Source of the DNA: Anaerophilus nitritigenes
GTDB taxonomy: Bacteria > Bacillota > Clostridia > Peptostreptococcales > Thermotaleaceae
Direction of reading: 5' to 3'
DNA: 64,000 nucleotides
NCBI RefSeq assembly: GCF_004138215.1
Contig: NZ_RYYS01000043.1
Coordinates: 62,001 to 126,000 of the forward strand
Position 1 is the stretch's first letter. The number at the start of each line of letters is the position of its first letter. Shown piece by piece: positions 44,751 through 56,034 of this stretch. The notes beneath the pieces are model-generated. The model saw only the letters and a program-made list of their open reading frames with translations, did no database searches and was not told the DNA's origin. Position numbers and translations under genes: made by a program.

Positions 44751-46376
44751 ATGAAAACGCTTATATTTGGTCATCAAAATCCTGATACGGATTCAGTATG
44801 TTCATCCATTGCTTACTCTTATTTTAAAAATCAAATGGGTGAATCCACTGTTCCACAAGTTTTAGGAAAAATACAAAAAGAGTCTATATATGTACTAGAT
44901 AAATTCGAAATTTCTCATCCCAACTACCTTGAAAATGTAAAAATACAAGTAAGGGATTTAAAATATACGAAAGTATCTCCTATCAAAAAAGATCATTCTA
45001 TTCTTCATGCTTATCATCATATGGAATCTAACCAAATCAAAACCATTCCCGTTGTAGATGAACATGGATTTTTAGAAGGATTACTTACCATGAAAGATAT
45101 TGCTATGGAAATGATCAATGGAGATTTTTATCATATCAAAACTTCTTTATCTAATATTATGAATGATCTTGGTGGAATTCCGCTTTATATCCCTGATAAA
45201 CATAATCTTGTAGAAGGTAGCGTATCTGTTATGGCTTATTACTATAAATCTATCGAGGGTTTACTAGGTCCAAATGACATTATTATTGTAGGAGATCGAT
45301 ATGATATCATTGAAATGGCTATTATAAATAAAGTTCAACTCTTAATTATTACCGGAGAATCTGAGATTCCTCATAAATACATTGAACTTGCAAAAAAACA
45401 TTTGGTTCCTATCATTAAAATACCAAAGGATACTTATACAGTTAGTAAACTTTTTCAACAATGTAATTTTGTCTCTAAAATCATGAAAACATCTTCATTG
45501 ATGAAATTTTCCTTAGATGATTATATAGACGACATAAAAGATGATATTATCACTACTAATTTTAGAAACTATCCTATTCTAGATAGTAATAGAAAATTCA
45601 TAGGGTTTATAGGACGAAAACATCTTTTAAATCCTGGAAAAAAGCAAGTTATATTGGTAGATCATAATGAATTTTCTCAAAGTGCTGAAGGCATCGAAGA
45701 AGCTCAAATACTAGAAATTATTGATCATCATAAAATAGGAGGCGTTTCTACAAATTTACCTATCAATTTTATAAATATGCCTATTGGCTCTACTTGTACT
45801 ATTATTTATGAATTATATAAGTCTAACCATATTCCTATTCCTTATTCTATGGCTGGCCTTATGTTAAGTGGCATTATTTCTGATACACTTTATTTTAAAT
45901 CTCCTACCTGTACACAAAGAGATATCCAAGCCGTCAAAGATTTAAATAAAATTACTCAATTAGATCTAGATCAATATGCCATGGCGATGTTTAAAGCTGG
46001 AACAGCTCTAGAAGGATATTCAGAAGAGGAAATATTTTTTAGAGATTTTAAGGATTTTTCAATTCATAATATGAAAATAGGCATATCTCAAATATTTACT
46101 TTGGATATAGAAGAAGTAACGAAGAAACAATCTATATTAATAGAATTTATGAATCAACTCAGAGATCAACAACAATATGATATTCTTATTTTAACTGTTA
46201 CAGATATTATTCATGAAGGGTCTTATTTCTTTTATAGTTTATCTAATGAAAACTTAGTATCATATGCTTTTCATATAGATCATAAGCAAGGAGCTTTTGC
46301 AAAAAATATTGTTTCTAGAAAAAAACAAATCATACCAATGCTCACAGCTGCAATAGAGTTATTAGACTATAGATAG
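44751..46376 (+). CDS. CBS-domain manganese-dependent inorganic pyrophosphatase
   Basis: The 541-residue protein is a family II pyrophosphatase with a regulatory insert. DHH motifs 'FGHQNPDTDS' (6-15), 'GEFMVD'-type 'LVDHNEFSQ' and 'EIIDHHKIG' supply the metal ligands, and the DHHA2 half ends the protein. The insert (about 70-250) holds two CBS domains with a DRTGG-like domain between them. This architecture is typical of clostridial enzymes that are inhibited by AMP/ADP and activated by diadenosine polyphosphates. It hydrolyses pyrophosphate in the cytoplasm. AGAGGTG precedes the ATG. Confidence 0.93.
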   Translation: MKTLIFGHQNPDTDSVCSSIAYSYFKNQMGESTVPQVLGKIQKESIYVLDKFEISHPNYLENVKIQVRDLKYTKVSPIKKDHSILHAYHHMESNQIKTIPVVDEHGFLEGLLTMKDIAMEMINGDFYHIKTSLSNIMNDLGGIPLYIPDKHNLVEGSVSVMAYYYKSIEGLLGPNDIIIVGDRYDIIEMAIINKVQLLIITGESEIPHKYIELAKKHLVPIIKIPKDTYTVSKLFQQCNFVSKIMKTSSLMKFSLDDYIDDIKDDIITTNFRNYPILDSNRKFIGFIGRKHLLNPGKKQVILVDHNEFSQSAEGIEEAQILEIIDHHKIGGVSTNLPINFINMPIGSTCTIIYELYKSNHIPIPYSMAGLMLSGIISDTLYFKSPTCTQRDIQAVKDLNKITQLDLDQYAMAMFKAGTALEGYSEEEIFFRDFKDFSIHNMKIGISQIFTLDIEEVTKKQSILIEFMNQLRDQQQYDILILTVTDIIHEGSYFFYSLSNENLVSYAFHIDHKQGAFAKNIVSRKKQIIPMLTAAIELLDYR

Positions 46377-46389
46377 ATCTTTTAATCTA

Positions 46390-46424
46390 AAAAAACCGTC
46401 AATCAATGATTGACGGTTTTTTTA
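46390..46424 (+). terminator. Bidirectional terminator between pyrophosphatase and clpX
   Basis: AAAAAACCGTCAAT / ATTGACGGTTTTTT with a short loop has A/T tracts on both sides, so it can serve both convergent genes. Confidence 0.85.
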
Positions 46425-47693
46425 TGATGCAGTCTCTTCTGTTTTTTTCTTTTTTCTTTTTTTATTTTCAGAAAGAACTAAAGTAGGTTCTGTTCCATTT
46501 TCAACACTATCTTTTGTAATAATACATTTTGTAATATCATCTCTAGATGGAATATCATACATGATATTCATCATAATTCCTTCCATAATACCTCTTAAAC
46601 CTCTAGCACCTGTTTTTCTTTCGATAGCTTTTTGAGCAATAGATCTTAGTGCTTCTTCATCTACTTCTAATTCAACACTATCCATTTCAAACAATTTTTT
46701 ATATTGTTTTACTAAAGCATTTTTAGGTTCATTGAGTATTTGGATTAAAGCTTCTTCATCTAATTGTTTTAAAGTTACTACTACTGGAAGTCTTCCAACA
46801 AATTCTGGAATCAATCCATAATGAAGTAAATCTTCTGGTTGAATTTGATCTAATAGAGCGCCTATATCTTTTTCTTCCTTTTTTTGTATATTAGCACCAA
46901 ATCCCATAGCTTTATGACCTGTTCTTTTTTGAATAATCTTTTCTATTCCATCAAATGCTCCTCCACAAATGAATAAAACATTTGTAGTATCAATTTGAAT
47001 AAATTCTTGATGAGGGTGTTTTCTTCCTCCTTGTGGAGGTACACTTGCTACTGTTCCTTCTAATATTTTTAAAAGTGCTTGTTGAACTCCTTCTCCACTT
47101 ACATCTCTAGTAATAGATGGATTGTCTGATTTTCTTGCTATTTTATCTATTTCATCAATATAGATAATTCCTTTTTCTGCTCTTTCAACATCATAATCAG
47201 CAGCCTGAATCAGTTTTAAAAGGATATTCTCAACATCTTCTCCTACATATCCTGCTTCTGTTAAAGAAGTAGCATCTGCGATAGCAAACGGAACATTTAA
47301 TATTTTTGCTAAAGTTTGAGCAAGTAATGTCTTTCCAGATCCTGTAGGTCCAAGCATAAGTATATTACTCTTTTGAAGTTCTACATCATCATTATTCCCT
47401 TGATGATTAATTCTTTTATAATGATTATATACAGCTACTGCTAAAGCTTTTTTTGCTTTGTCTTGTCCTACAACATATTGCTCAAGAATCTTCCGAATTT
47501 CTTGTGGATTTGGAAGATCTGTAAGATCTAATTCAATACTTTCATCAAACTCTTCTTGAATAATTTCTTGACAAAGTTCAATACATTCATCACAAATGTA
47601 TACACTAGGACCCGCAATAAGTCTTTTTACTTGATCTTGGGATTTTCCACAAAATGAACATTTCAATTGTTTTTTTTCGTCAAATCTTGACAT
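46422..47693 (-). CDS. clpX: ATP-dependent Clp protease ATP-binding subunit ClpX
   Basis: The 423-residue protein has the N-terminal C4 zinc domain (Cys12, Cys15, Cys34, Cys37), Walker A 'GPTGSGKT' (115-122), Walker B 'IIYIDEIDK', the pore-loop region and the ClpP-contact IGF-type loop region. It unfolds tagged substrates and feeds them to ClpP. AGAGGTG precedes the ATG. clpP lies 20 bases upstream in the conserved tig-clpP-clpX order. Confidence 0.97.
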   Translation of the reverse strand: MSRFDEKKQLKCSFCGKSQDQVKRLIAGPSVYICDECIELCQEIIQEEFDESIELDLTDLPNPQEIRKILEQYVVGQDKAKKALAVAVYNHYKRINHQGNNDDVELQKSNILMLGPTGSGKTLLAQTLAKILNVPFAIADATSLTEAGYVGEDVENILLKLIQAADYDVERAEKGIIYIDEIDKIARKSDNPSITRDVSGEGVQQALLKILEGTVASVPPQGGRKHPHQEFIQIDTTNVLFICGGAFDGIEKIIQKRTGHKAMGFGANIQKKEEKDIGALLDQIQPEDLLHYGLIPEFVGRLPVVVTLKQLDEEALIQILNEPKNALVKQYKKLFEMDSVELEVDEEALRSIAQKAIERKTGARGLRGIMEGIMMNIMYDIPSRDDITKCIITKDSVENGTEPTLVLSENKKRKKKKTEETAS

Positions 47694-47713
47694 TTTCTCA
47701 CCTCTCTTTCCTA

Positions 47714-48295
47714 TTATCTAGAAGTGATCACCTTGTCTATTAAACCATACTCGACAGCTTCTTTTGCCTCCATAAAATTATCTCTATCTGTATCTTTTGA
47801 AATTTTATCAAGAGGCTGACCAGTTCTCTCACTTAAGATTTTATTGATTGTCTCTCTCATTTTAATAATTCTTTCAGCATGAATTCTAATATCTTCAGCT
47901 TGACCGCGCGTTCCACCTAAAGGCTGATGAATCATAATCTCTGCATTAGGAAGAGCAAATCTTTTTCCTTTTGCTCCAGCCGCTAGTAAAAATGCACCCA
48001 TACTTGCAGCCATTCCTATACAAATCGTTGATACATCCGGTTTGATGTATTGCATTGTATCAAAAATTGCCATTCCAGCTGTAATAGATCCTCCAGGACT
48101 ATTAATATATATCATTATATCCTTATCTGGATCTTCTGCTTCTAAAAATAACAATTGAGCTACAATCAAACTTGCAGTATGATCATTCACTTCATCTCCT
48201 AAAAATATTATTCTATCCTTTAATAATCTAGAATATATATCGTAGGATCTTTCACCTCTATTAGTCTGCTCTACTACCATTGGAATTAAAGCCAT
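47714..48295 (-). CDS. clpP: ATP-dependent Clp protease proteolytic subunit
   Basis: The 193-residue protein carries the catalytic triad Ser98 ('GMAASMGAF'), His123 ('MIHQPLGG') and Asp172, and the N-terminal 'LIPMVVEQT'. It forms the tetradecameric barrel fed by ClpX. GGAGGG precedes the ATG. It lies between tig and clpX. Confidence 0.98.
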   Translation of the reverse strand: MALIPMVVEQTNRGERSYDIYSRLLKDRIIFLGDEVNDHTASLIVAQLLFLEAEDPDKDIMIYINSPGGSITAGMAIFDTMQYIKPDVSTICIGMAASMGAFLLAAGAKGKRFALPNAEIMIHQPLGGTRGQAEDIRIHAERIIKMRETINKILSERTGQPLDKISKDTDRDNFMEAKEAVEYGLIDKVITSR

Positions 48296-48324
48296 AATCT
48301 CAATCCCTCCTAGCCGTAAAATTT

Positions 48325-49608
48325 TTAAGCAATCTTAGCATTTTCTACTAAGAAATCTACTGTTTTTCTTACCTTAATACCCTCTTTAATATTTTCATAA
48401 TCAGAAGGTCTTAAAGTTTTTTTGAATTTTTCTAACTCCATTTTATATTGTACCGCATAATTTTCAATTTCTTTTTCTACATCTGCATCAGCTACTTCTA
48501 CATTTTCAACATTTCCAATTGATTCAAGAGTTAATTGAGTTTTTACTCTATTGTATGCTTCTTCTTTCATTTGTTGTCTCATATCTTCCATTTTTGTTCC
48601 CGTATATTGTAGATATGTATCTAAATTTAATCCTTGGTATTGAAGTTGATAATTAAATTCATTGATCATATCATCAATTGCATGCTCTACCATAATTTCT
48701 GGAATGTCTATTTGTGCATTTTGTGCTACTTTTTCTATTACTGCATTTCTAAGATCTTGTTCTTCTCTTTTCTTTTCAGCTTCTTGTTGTTTCTTTTTTA
48801 TATCTTCTTTGAGTGCTTCTAATGTATCATGTTCACTGACATCTTTTGCAAATTCATCATCTAATTCTGGAAGTTCTTTTTCTTTTACTTCATGTATGGT
48901 TACTTTAAATATAGCTTCTTTTCCTGCTAAGTCTGGTGCATGATACTCTTGTGGAAAGGTTACTTTCACATCTACTTGAGATCCTTTTTCTACTCCAACT
49001 AATTGTTCTTCAAATCCTGGTATAAATTGTCCTGATCCAATAACCAATGTTTGATTTTGAGCAGTACCACCTTCAAATTGTTCTTCTCCTACAAAACCTG
49101 CATAATCCATAATTACAGTATCTTTTTCTTTTACAGGTCTTTCTACAGAGATAAGTCTTGAATTTCTTTCTCTTAAACTTTCAATTTCCTTTTCTATATC
49201 CTCATCAGTAACATTATACTCTTTTTTCTCTACTTCTATACCTTTGTACTCTCCAAGAGTTACTTCAGGTTTTATTGTAACAGTAACAGTAAATTCTACA
49301 TCTTTACCTTTTTCAATATCTTCTACATCTAAAGATGGTCGATCTACTGGTTCTAATTTATGCTCTGTGATTGCATCTTCATATTCTTTAGGAAATACAT
49401 GATTAATTGCTTCTTCATAAAATACTTCTACTCCATATTGAAGCTCTATAATTTTTCTAGGTGCTTTACCTTTTCTAAACCCTGGAATATTAAAGTTTTT
49501 TCTCATTTTCATATATGCACTTTGTATTCCTTCCTCGAAATCTTTAGCACTTACTTGAATTTTTAAAGTTATTTCATTATTTTCTTTTTTTACAACAGTT
49601 GAACTCAT
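48325..49608 (-). CDS. tig: Trigger factor
   Basis: The 427-residue protein has the ribosome-binding N-terminal domain with '[20 protein letters not shown]' (signature near residue 40). The FKBP-type PPIase domain follows (about 155-245, '[17 protein letters not shown]', '[11 protein letters not shown]'), then the helical C-terminal chaperone arms. It binds nascent chains at the ribosome exit. GAGGAGGAAA precedes the ATG. It is the first gene of tig-clpP-clpX. Confidence 0.97.
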   Translation of the reverse strand: MSSTVVKKENNEITLKIQVSAKDFEEGIQSAYMKMRKNFNIPGFRKGKAPRKIIELQYGVEVFYEEAINHVFPKEYEDAITEHKLEPVDRPSLDVEDIEKGKDVEFTVTVTIKPEVTLGEYKGIEVEKKEYNVTDEDIEKEIESLRERNSRLISVERPVKEKDTVIMDYAGFVGEEQFEGGTAQNQTLVIGSGQFIPGFEEQLVGVEKGSQVDVKVTFPQEYHAPDLAGKEAIFKVTIHEVKEKELPELDDEFAKDVSEHDTLEALKEDIKKKQQEAEKKREEQDLRNAVIEKVAQNAQIDIPEIMVEHAIDDMINEFNYQLQYQGLNLDTYLQYTGTKMEDMRQQMKEEAYNRVKTQLTLESIGNVENVEVADADVEKEIENYAVQYKMELEKFKKTLRPSDYENIKEGIKVRKTVDFLVENAKIA

Positions 49609-49669
49609 TCCTTTTTTCCTCCTCTATCAATCATTATTCTTTCGATATTCTCTATCCTTTATAACCCTT

Positions 49670-49697
49670 ATATTATAACATAAAATTCATGTGTCAA
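49670..49697 (-). promoter_or_regulatory. Candidate promoter of tig-clpP-clpX
   Basis: TTGACA (49692-49697) is followed after 16 bases by TAATAT. A better TATAAT overlaps at 14-base spacing. Confidence 0.55.
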
Positions 49698-49776
49698 CTA
49701 TTTTTTTTAAGTGGTCACCTACTTCTATGTTATTGAATAATTATTTCCTCAATATTGGGAATATATTCACATTGGA

Positions 49777-49802
49777 AAGACCAATGGGTCTCCATTGGTC
49801 TT
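49777..49802. repeat. 11-bp perfect inverted repeat upstream of the FtsH-like gene
   Basis: AAGACCAATGG / CCATTGGTCTT with a 4-base loop lies between tig and the FtsH-like protease gene. It has no clean T run and could be an operator for either gene. Confidence 0.7.
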
Positions 49803-49971
49803 AAATTTATATTTATTATATCATTCTCTTTTAAAATGTAAACCTTCTCCAATAATTTTATATATTTTTTAAAATAAAATTTAGATTTAAGGAGGTATTA
49901 TATATAATTTCATAGAATATCTTTTAAGTAAACGAGCTGTTTTAAAACTGGTTCATAAAGGAGGAGCCTCT

Positions 49972-51540
<1,569 letters not shown>

Positions 51541-51565
51541 AACAAAAGTAGCCATAGCTTTTAAG

Positions 51566-52807
51566 TTACAAGCTATGGTTATTTGCAAAAACTATTGAAC
51601 TATTATGTCCTCCAAAACCAAATGAATTACTAAGAATACAATTAAGTCTTTCAGGACGTCCTTTCCCTAACAAATAATCTAAAACAGAGTCTGGATCTAT
51701 TGTTTGTGTACCTATAGTAGGGTGTAAATATTGATTTTTCAGTTCTAAAATACATCCAATAGCTTCAACAGCTCCACTAGCACCTTGAAGATGTCCTATC
51801 ATAGATTTAGTAGAATTTACAGGAAGATGAATTGCATGTTCTTTAAACAAGCTCATAATTGCATGAACCTCATTTTTGTCATTAATCAATGTGGAAGTCC
51901 CATGAGTATTAATTGAATCAATTTGACTGATTTTAAGATTGGCATCATCAATAGCATTAGCCATAGACTTTATTGCTCCTGCTCCACCAGGCGTTGAAGA
52001 TGTTAAATGATAAGCATCACAAGACTGCCCATATCCTAAAATCTCCCCTAAAATATTTGCTTTCCTTTCAAGAGCATGTTCTAAAGTTTCTAAAACTAGC
52101 ATTCCTGCTCCCTCTCCAAGAACAAATCCACTTCTATTTACATCAAAGGGCATAGAAGCTTTTTTAGGGTTCGTACTTTGAGTCAAAGCATTCATATTTG
52201 TAAACCCTGCAATCATCAAAGGATTAATACAAGACTCTGCTCCTCCTGCAATCATTACCTTAGCTTCCCCATATTTTAATAGTTTATAGGCAATTCCAAT
52301 AGCATCTGTTCCAGCCGCACAAGCTGTTGTTGGTGAATAAGAAGGACCCATTGCTCCAAATTCAATGGCAATATTTCCTGTTAAAATATTAGGTAGAAAT
52401 TTTGGTATAAATAAGGCATTTACATAATTCAGTCCATTTTTCATAAGTTTTTTAGTTTCTTTTAATAAAGTACCTATACCTCCTACCCCAGTTCCAGTAC
52501 TTACGCCTACATAATTTAAATCAATCTCTTTAAGATTTAGCCTAGATTCCTTTACTGCTTCTCTAGCAGCAACTATTCCCAATTGTACAAAACGATCCAT
52601 GCGACCTATTTGTTTGCGACTAAAATAATCTTGAGGATCAAAATCTAATATTTCTGCTGCTAACTTAACTTTCTCATTTGTAGCATCATAGGCTTTGATA
52701 AAATCTATCCCACACTTTCCAGCCATCATTGCTTTTTCAAAGGAGTCTAACCCAATTCCAATAGGAGAAACAACCCCTAACCCTGTTATAACTACTCTGT
52801 TATTCAT
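51566..52807 (-). CDS. FabF-like beta-ketoacyl-ACP synthase of the biotin locus
   Basis: The 413-residue protein is a full KAS II-type condensing enzyme. The active-site Cys is in 'PTTACAAGTDAIG', with the two His in 'NTHGTST' and 'MIGHLQGASGAVEA'. It extends an acyl chain on ACP by two carbons from malonyl-ACP. It follows a private acyl carrier protein gene by one base and has no other fatty-acid genes around it. Instead it diverges from BioF-BioH and BioC with a BirA-type operator between. A role in building the pimeloyl chain from malonyl-ACP methyl ester is inferred from that context. Confidence 0.9.
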   Translation of the reverse strand: MNNRVVITGLGVVSPIGIGLDSFEKAMMAGKCGIDFIKAYDATNEKVKLAAEILDFDPQDYFSRKQIGRMDRFVQLGIVAAREAVKESRLNLKEIDLNYVGVSTGTGVGGIGTLLKETKKLMKNGLNYVNALFIPKFLPNILTGNIAIEFGAMGPSYSPTTACAAGTDAIGIAYKLLKYGEAKVMIAGGAESCINPLMIAGFTNMNALTQSTNPKKASMPFDVNRSGFVLGEGAGMLVLETLEHALERKANILGEILGYGQSCDAYHLTSSTPGGAGAIKSMANAIDDANLKISQIDSINTHGTSTLINDKNEVHAIMSLFKEHAIHLPVNSTKSMIGHLQGASGAVEAIGCILELKNQYLHPTIGTQTIDPDSVLDYLLGKGRPERLNCILSNSFGFGGHNSSIVFANNHSL

Positions 52808-52808
52808 T

Positions 52809-53054
52809 TTAATATTCCTTATCCTTTAATTTTTCTTCCACTACTTTAACTAAATCTTCAACTGTTTCGATATGATCTAACTCTTCATCAGGAAGGTCAA
52901 TTTTATATTGATTTTCTAAAGCTAGTAATATTTGGGACATATCTAATGAATCAACATCAAGCTCATCATAAAGATGCGTAGAAAGTTGAATTTCCTCTGG
53001 AGAAAGCCCCATAACATCCATTATTTCTTTGATAACATTTTTTAAAATATTCAT
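52809..53054 (-). CDS. Acyl carrier protein of the biotin locus
   Basis: The 81-residue acidic four-helix protein has the phosphopantetheine attachment Ser in 'ELDVDSLDMSQ' and the typical 'YKIDLPDEELDHIETVEDLVKVVEEKL' second half. It is shorter on identity to common AcpP than I would expect of the housekeeping copy and is located away from fab genes, so it is probably dedicated to the adjacent synthase. The ATG at 53054 follows AAGGAG at 10 bases. An upstream in-frame GTG is too close to that site. Confidence 0.9.
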   Translation of the reverse strand: MNILKNVIKEIMDVMGLSPEEIQLSTHLYDELDVDSLDMSQILLALENQYKIDLPDEELDHIETVEDLVKVVEEKLKDKEY

Positions 53055-53118
53055 TTTATGCACTCTCCTTAATAATATCTATTATTTAACATTAGTATTT
53101 TACCTTATAACATTAACT

Positions 53119-53172
53119 TTGTTAACCTGTTTTTTAAAATTAGTTGACAAATAAATTAAAATTATATATTTT
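53119..53172 (+). promoter_or_regulatory. Probable BirA operator overlapping the bioF promoter
   Basis: TTGTTAACC (53119) and AGTTGACAA (53142) form an imperfect inverted repeat with a 14-base spacer. This closely matches the BirA consensus TTGTTAACC...GGTTAACAA. The right half contains TTGACA (53144-53149), which with TATTTT 17 bases downstream forms the promoter for the fusion gene. BirA loaded with biotinyl-AMP would therefore block it and probably the divergent ACP-synthase promoter too. Confidence 0.75.
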
Positions 53173-53242
53173 AATAACATAAGAGTAAAAAACAAACTCA
53201 TCTTTTTCAACAATACTTTTTAATAATAAAAAAGGAGTAAAT

Positions 53243-55096
53243 ATGTTTTCTCAAAAAATAGAAAATTTAAAGAAAAAATCCTTATATCGTGATGAATTAC
53301 AAATTTTAGAAAATTCTCAAGGTGCTAAAGTAAATATAAATGGCAGTCAATGGTTATTATTTGGATCAAACAGTTATCTTAATTTAAGTTCTCATCCTTT
53401 ATTAATAAAAAAAGCTCAAGAAGCTCTAAAAGATTATGGAGTAGGTGCTGGTGGCTCAAGATTAACCACAGGAACATATGTAATTCATAAAGAATTAGAA
53501 AAAGCCTTAGCCAAATTTAAACAAACTGAAGATGCCCTTGTTTTCAATACAGGTTATATGGCAAATATAGGCATTATTTCAGGAATTTGTAGTAAAGAAT
53601 GGTTAATTTTTTCTGATAAACTAAACCACGCTAGCATTGTGGATGGTATTATTTTAAGTGGTGCTAAAATGATTAGATATCGTCATAACGACATAAAAGA
53701 TTTAGAAAAAAAAATGATTCTATCTAATAAAAATTATCCTAATTATAAAAAATTAATTGTAACAGATTCTATATTCAGTATGGACGGAGATTTGGCCCGT
53801 CTTCCTGATATAGTTAAAATTGCTAAAAAATATAGCTGTCTAACTATGGTAGATGATTCCCATGGATTTGGAATTTTAGGTCCTAAAGGTAGAGGAGCTG
53901 TAGCTTATTTTAAACTAGAAAAAGAGATAGATATACAAATGGGTACCTTTAGTAAAGCTGTTGGAGTAATTGGAGGGTATGCTTGCGGTTCTAAGGATTT
54001 GATTAATTATTTAAGAAATTCAGCTAGAAGTTATATTTTTGCAACAGCTCCTCCACCAAGTATGATGGCAGCAGCTTTAATGGGACTCCAGTTAATAAAA
54101 GATTCTGATTGTAAAAGAGAGCAACTTAAAAAATTAGCTAAAAGATTATCAAAGGGTCTAAACAAATTAGGCTTTGAAGTTCCTACTACCCAATCTCCAA
54201 TTATTCCAGTTTTATTAGGAGATGCTAATGAGGCATTAATACTTGGGAATGCTCTTTTAGAAGCTAATATTTATGTTCCTGTAATTAGACCTCCCACTGT
54301 TCCTTATGGTTCATCTAGACTTAGAATATCCATAATGGCGAATCATAGTGAGAATGATATTGATAAGTTACTTCAAGTTTTAGAAAAAAATATTCCCACT
54401 CAATTATCTAAGTCCTTAAAGAAATCTTTGATTCCTATCCTTATTTTTAATGGTTGGGGAGCTAATAAAAAAATATGGGAACCTTTTATAAATAATTTGA
54501 GTAATTTAACAGATGCTCCAATCCATTTTATTGATTGGGACAAAGGAAAAACAGTAGAAGATTTTGAGTATATTGCTAGAAAAAGTGTTGAAAAATTTAA
54601 AAATCAAGAATTTGATTTAATTGGTTGGTCCATGGGAAGTCTTTTAGCTCTACAATTAGAAATTAAACCTAGAAAAGCTATTTTATTTAGTGGAATGAGT
54701 CGATTCACTGATACTTGGTCCATAGAAGTTTTAGAACAAATGATTCAACAAATTAAAACTACTTCTAAAAAGACATTATCCAAGTTTGGAAAACTAGCTA
54801 AAATTGAAAATTTCGAGAATTCATACTGGACAGAAGAAGCCTTGACAAGTGGATTAGAATATCTAGCAATAGTAGATTGCCATGATAAAATTAAAAATTG
54901 GAAGATCCCTACTTTACTAATTAATAGTCAAAATGACAAAGTTGTTAAGAGTACTTATAGTAAAAGGTTAGCTAAAACGATTTTACAAAGTAAATGTATT
55001 ACAATCTCTTCTCAATGTCATGGACCTTTTATAGCAAAACCAGAGTTTTGTGCCCAAAAAGCAATCAATTTTTTTACAGATATTACCCATATATAG
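53243..55096 (+). CDS. BioF-BioH fusion: 8-amino-7-oxononanoate synthase + pimeloyl-ACP ester esterase
   Basis: One uninterrupted 617-residue frame joins two enzymes. Residues 1-387 are a PLP alpha-oxoamine synthase of the BioF type, with 'DDSHGFG' (204-210), the PLP Lys238 in 'GTFSKAVG' and 'SYIFATAPPPSMMAA'. Residues 393-617 are an alpha/beta hydrolase resembling BioH, with 'NGWGANKKIW', nucleophile Ser463 in 'GWSMGS', Asp565 and His593 in 'CHGPFIAKPEFC' (E. coli BioH has 'HAPFISHPAEFC', from memory). BioH removes the methyl ester from pimeloyl-ACP and BioF condenses the product with alanine, so the fusion joins two consecutive steps. AAAGGAG precedes the ATG and bioC follows. Confidence 0.93.
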   Translation: MFSQKIENLKKKSLYRDELQILENSQGAKVNINGSQWLLFGSNSYLNLSSHPLLIKKAQEALKDYGVGAGGSRLTTGTYVIHKELEKALAKFKQTEDALVFNTGYMANIGIISGICSKEWLIFSDKLNHASIVDGIILSGAKMIRYRHNDIKDLEKKMILSNKNYPNYKKLIVTDSIFSMDGDLARLPDIVKIAKKYSCLTMVDDSHGFGILGPKGRGAVAYFKLEKEIDIQMGTFSKAVGVIGGYACGSKDLINYLRNSARSYIFATAPPPSMMAAALMGLQLIKDSDCKREQLKKLAKRLSKGLNKLGFEVPTTQSPIIPVLLGDANEALILGNALLEANIYVPVIRPPTVPYGSSRLRISIMANHSENDIDKLLQVLEKNIPTQLSKSLKKSLIPILIFNGWGANKKIWEPFINNLSNLTDAPIHFIDWDKGKTVEDFEYIARKSVEKFKNQEFDLIGWSMGSLLALQLEIKPRKAILFSGMSRFTDTWSIEVLEQMIQQIKTTSKKTLSKFGKLAKIENFENSYWTEEALTSGLEYLAIVDCHDKIKNWKIPTLLINSQNDKVVKSTYSKRLAKTILQSKCITISSQCHGPFIAKPEFCAQKAINFFTDITHI

Positions 55097-55146
55097 ATAA
55101 GTAGGTTCATTTACAATTTTAAAATTATAAGAGAAAAGGATTAATT

Positions 55147-55983
55147 ATGATTAATAAAGAAAAGTTAAAAAGACGGTTTTCAAGAAATGCTAAGCAGTAT
55201 GAACAATATGCTATAATTCAAAAAAATATGGTAAAAAGATTACTTTCTATTTTAAATAAAGATTTTAATAGAAAGCAAGAAATTAATGAATCTAAAAAAG
55301 AACAAAATAATTTTAAAATATTAGAAATCGGTTCTGGAACAGGCTATTTGACCAGTCATTTAGTAAGTTATTTTCCTATGGCATCCATTACTGCTGTTGA
55401 TTTAGCTCAAGGTATGATTGATTATGCCTCTACTGCATTAAACAAAGAAAATATTCATTGGATTTGTGCAGATGTAGAAGTACTACAATTAACAGATACA
55501 TATGATTTGATTATCTCAAACGCTACTTTTCAATGGTTTAATAATTTTGGTGAAACTTTAGAGAAATTATTAAACATTCTTAAACCAAATGGGACATTAC
55601 TTTTTTCTACCTTTGGCTCTAACACCTTTATAGAACTTAAAACAGCATATCTAAGTGTGGCTAAAGAAATGGGTTTAGAAAAAGAAATCAGTCCACCTAG
55701 TCAAAGTTTTTTAGAAAAAACTGAAATTCGAAATTTGATAGATAAAAAATATAATATAGAAATTTTAGTTGAAAAGGAATATGAATATTTTGATTCATGT
55801 CTTAACTTTTTTAATGCAATAAAAAAAATTGGGGCTAATGATAGTAAACATGGAAAAAAAATATTACCTCCAGAATTTATACAAAATGTACTAGCTCATT
55901 ATGATCAATTTTATATGACACCTAATGGAATTGAAGTTACTTATGAACCTTTATATGTAAAAATTTTAAATTCCTCAAAATAA
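55147..55983 (+). CDS. bioC: Malonyl-ACP O-methyltransferase
   Basis: The 278-residue protein opens with the BioC signature 'RRFSRNAKQYEQYAIIQ'. SAM-binding motif 'ILEIGSGTGYLTSHL' and 'ISNATFQWFNN' (the BioC 'SNxAxQW' block) follow. It methylates malonyl-ACP with SAM so that the fatty-acid machinery can extend it to pimeloyl-ACP methyl ester, the first step of biotin synthesis. It follows the BioF-BioH fusion by 50 bases with AAAGGA upstream and ends in a terminator. bioA, bioD and bioB are not in this window. Confidence 0.93.
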   Translation: MINKEKLKRRFSRNAKQYEQYAIIQKNMVKRLLSILNKDFNRKQEINESKKEQNNFKILEIGSGTGYLTSHLVSYFPMASITAVDLAQGMIDYASTALNKENIHWICADVEVLQLTDTYDLIISNATFQWFNNFGETLEKLLNILKPNGTLLFSTFGSNTFIELKTAYLSVAKEMGLEKEISPPSQSFLEKTEIRNLIDKKYNIEILVEKEYEYFDSCLNFFNAIKKIGANDSKHGKKILPPEFIQNVLAHYDQFYMTPNGIEVTYEPLYVKILNSSK

Positions 55984-56001
55984 TTCAAAGTGTTAAAAAG
56001 C

Positions 56002-56034
56002 AAGCTAAGAATCATGTAGATTCTTAGCTTATAT
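56002..56034 (+). terminator. Bidirectional terminator after bioC
   Basis: AAGCTAAGAATC / GATTCTTAGCTT with a 5-base loop has T-rich flanks on both strands. It lies between bioC and the 41-codon minus-strand ORF. Confidence 0.8.

Larger units (their letters stand above)
49609..49971. other. Divergent region between tig and the FtsH-like gene
   Basis: This 363-base region holds no gene. It contains a minus-strand promoter for tig at 49670-49697 and a perfect inverted repeat at 49777-49802. A purine run AAGGAGG near 49890 has no start codon at usable distance. No heat-shock (CtsR or CIRCE) operator was recognised. Confidence 0.5.

Noticed and set aside
48634-48943. Overlapping plus-strand frames inside tig
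   Set aside because: They are antisense shadows with Phe/Ser/Cys-rich composition and no ribosome site.
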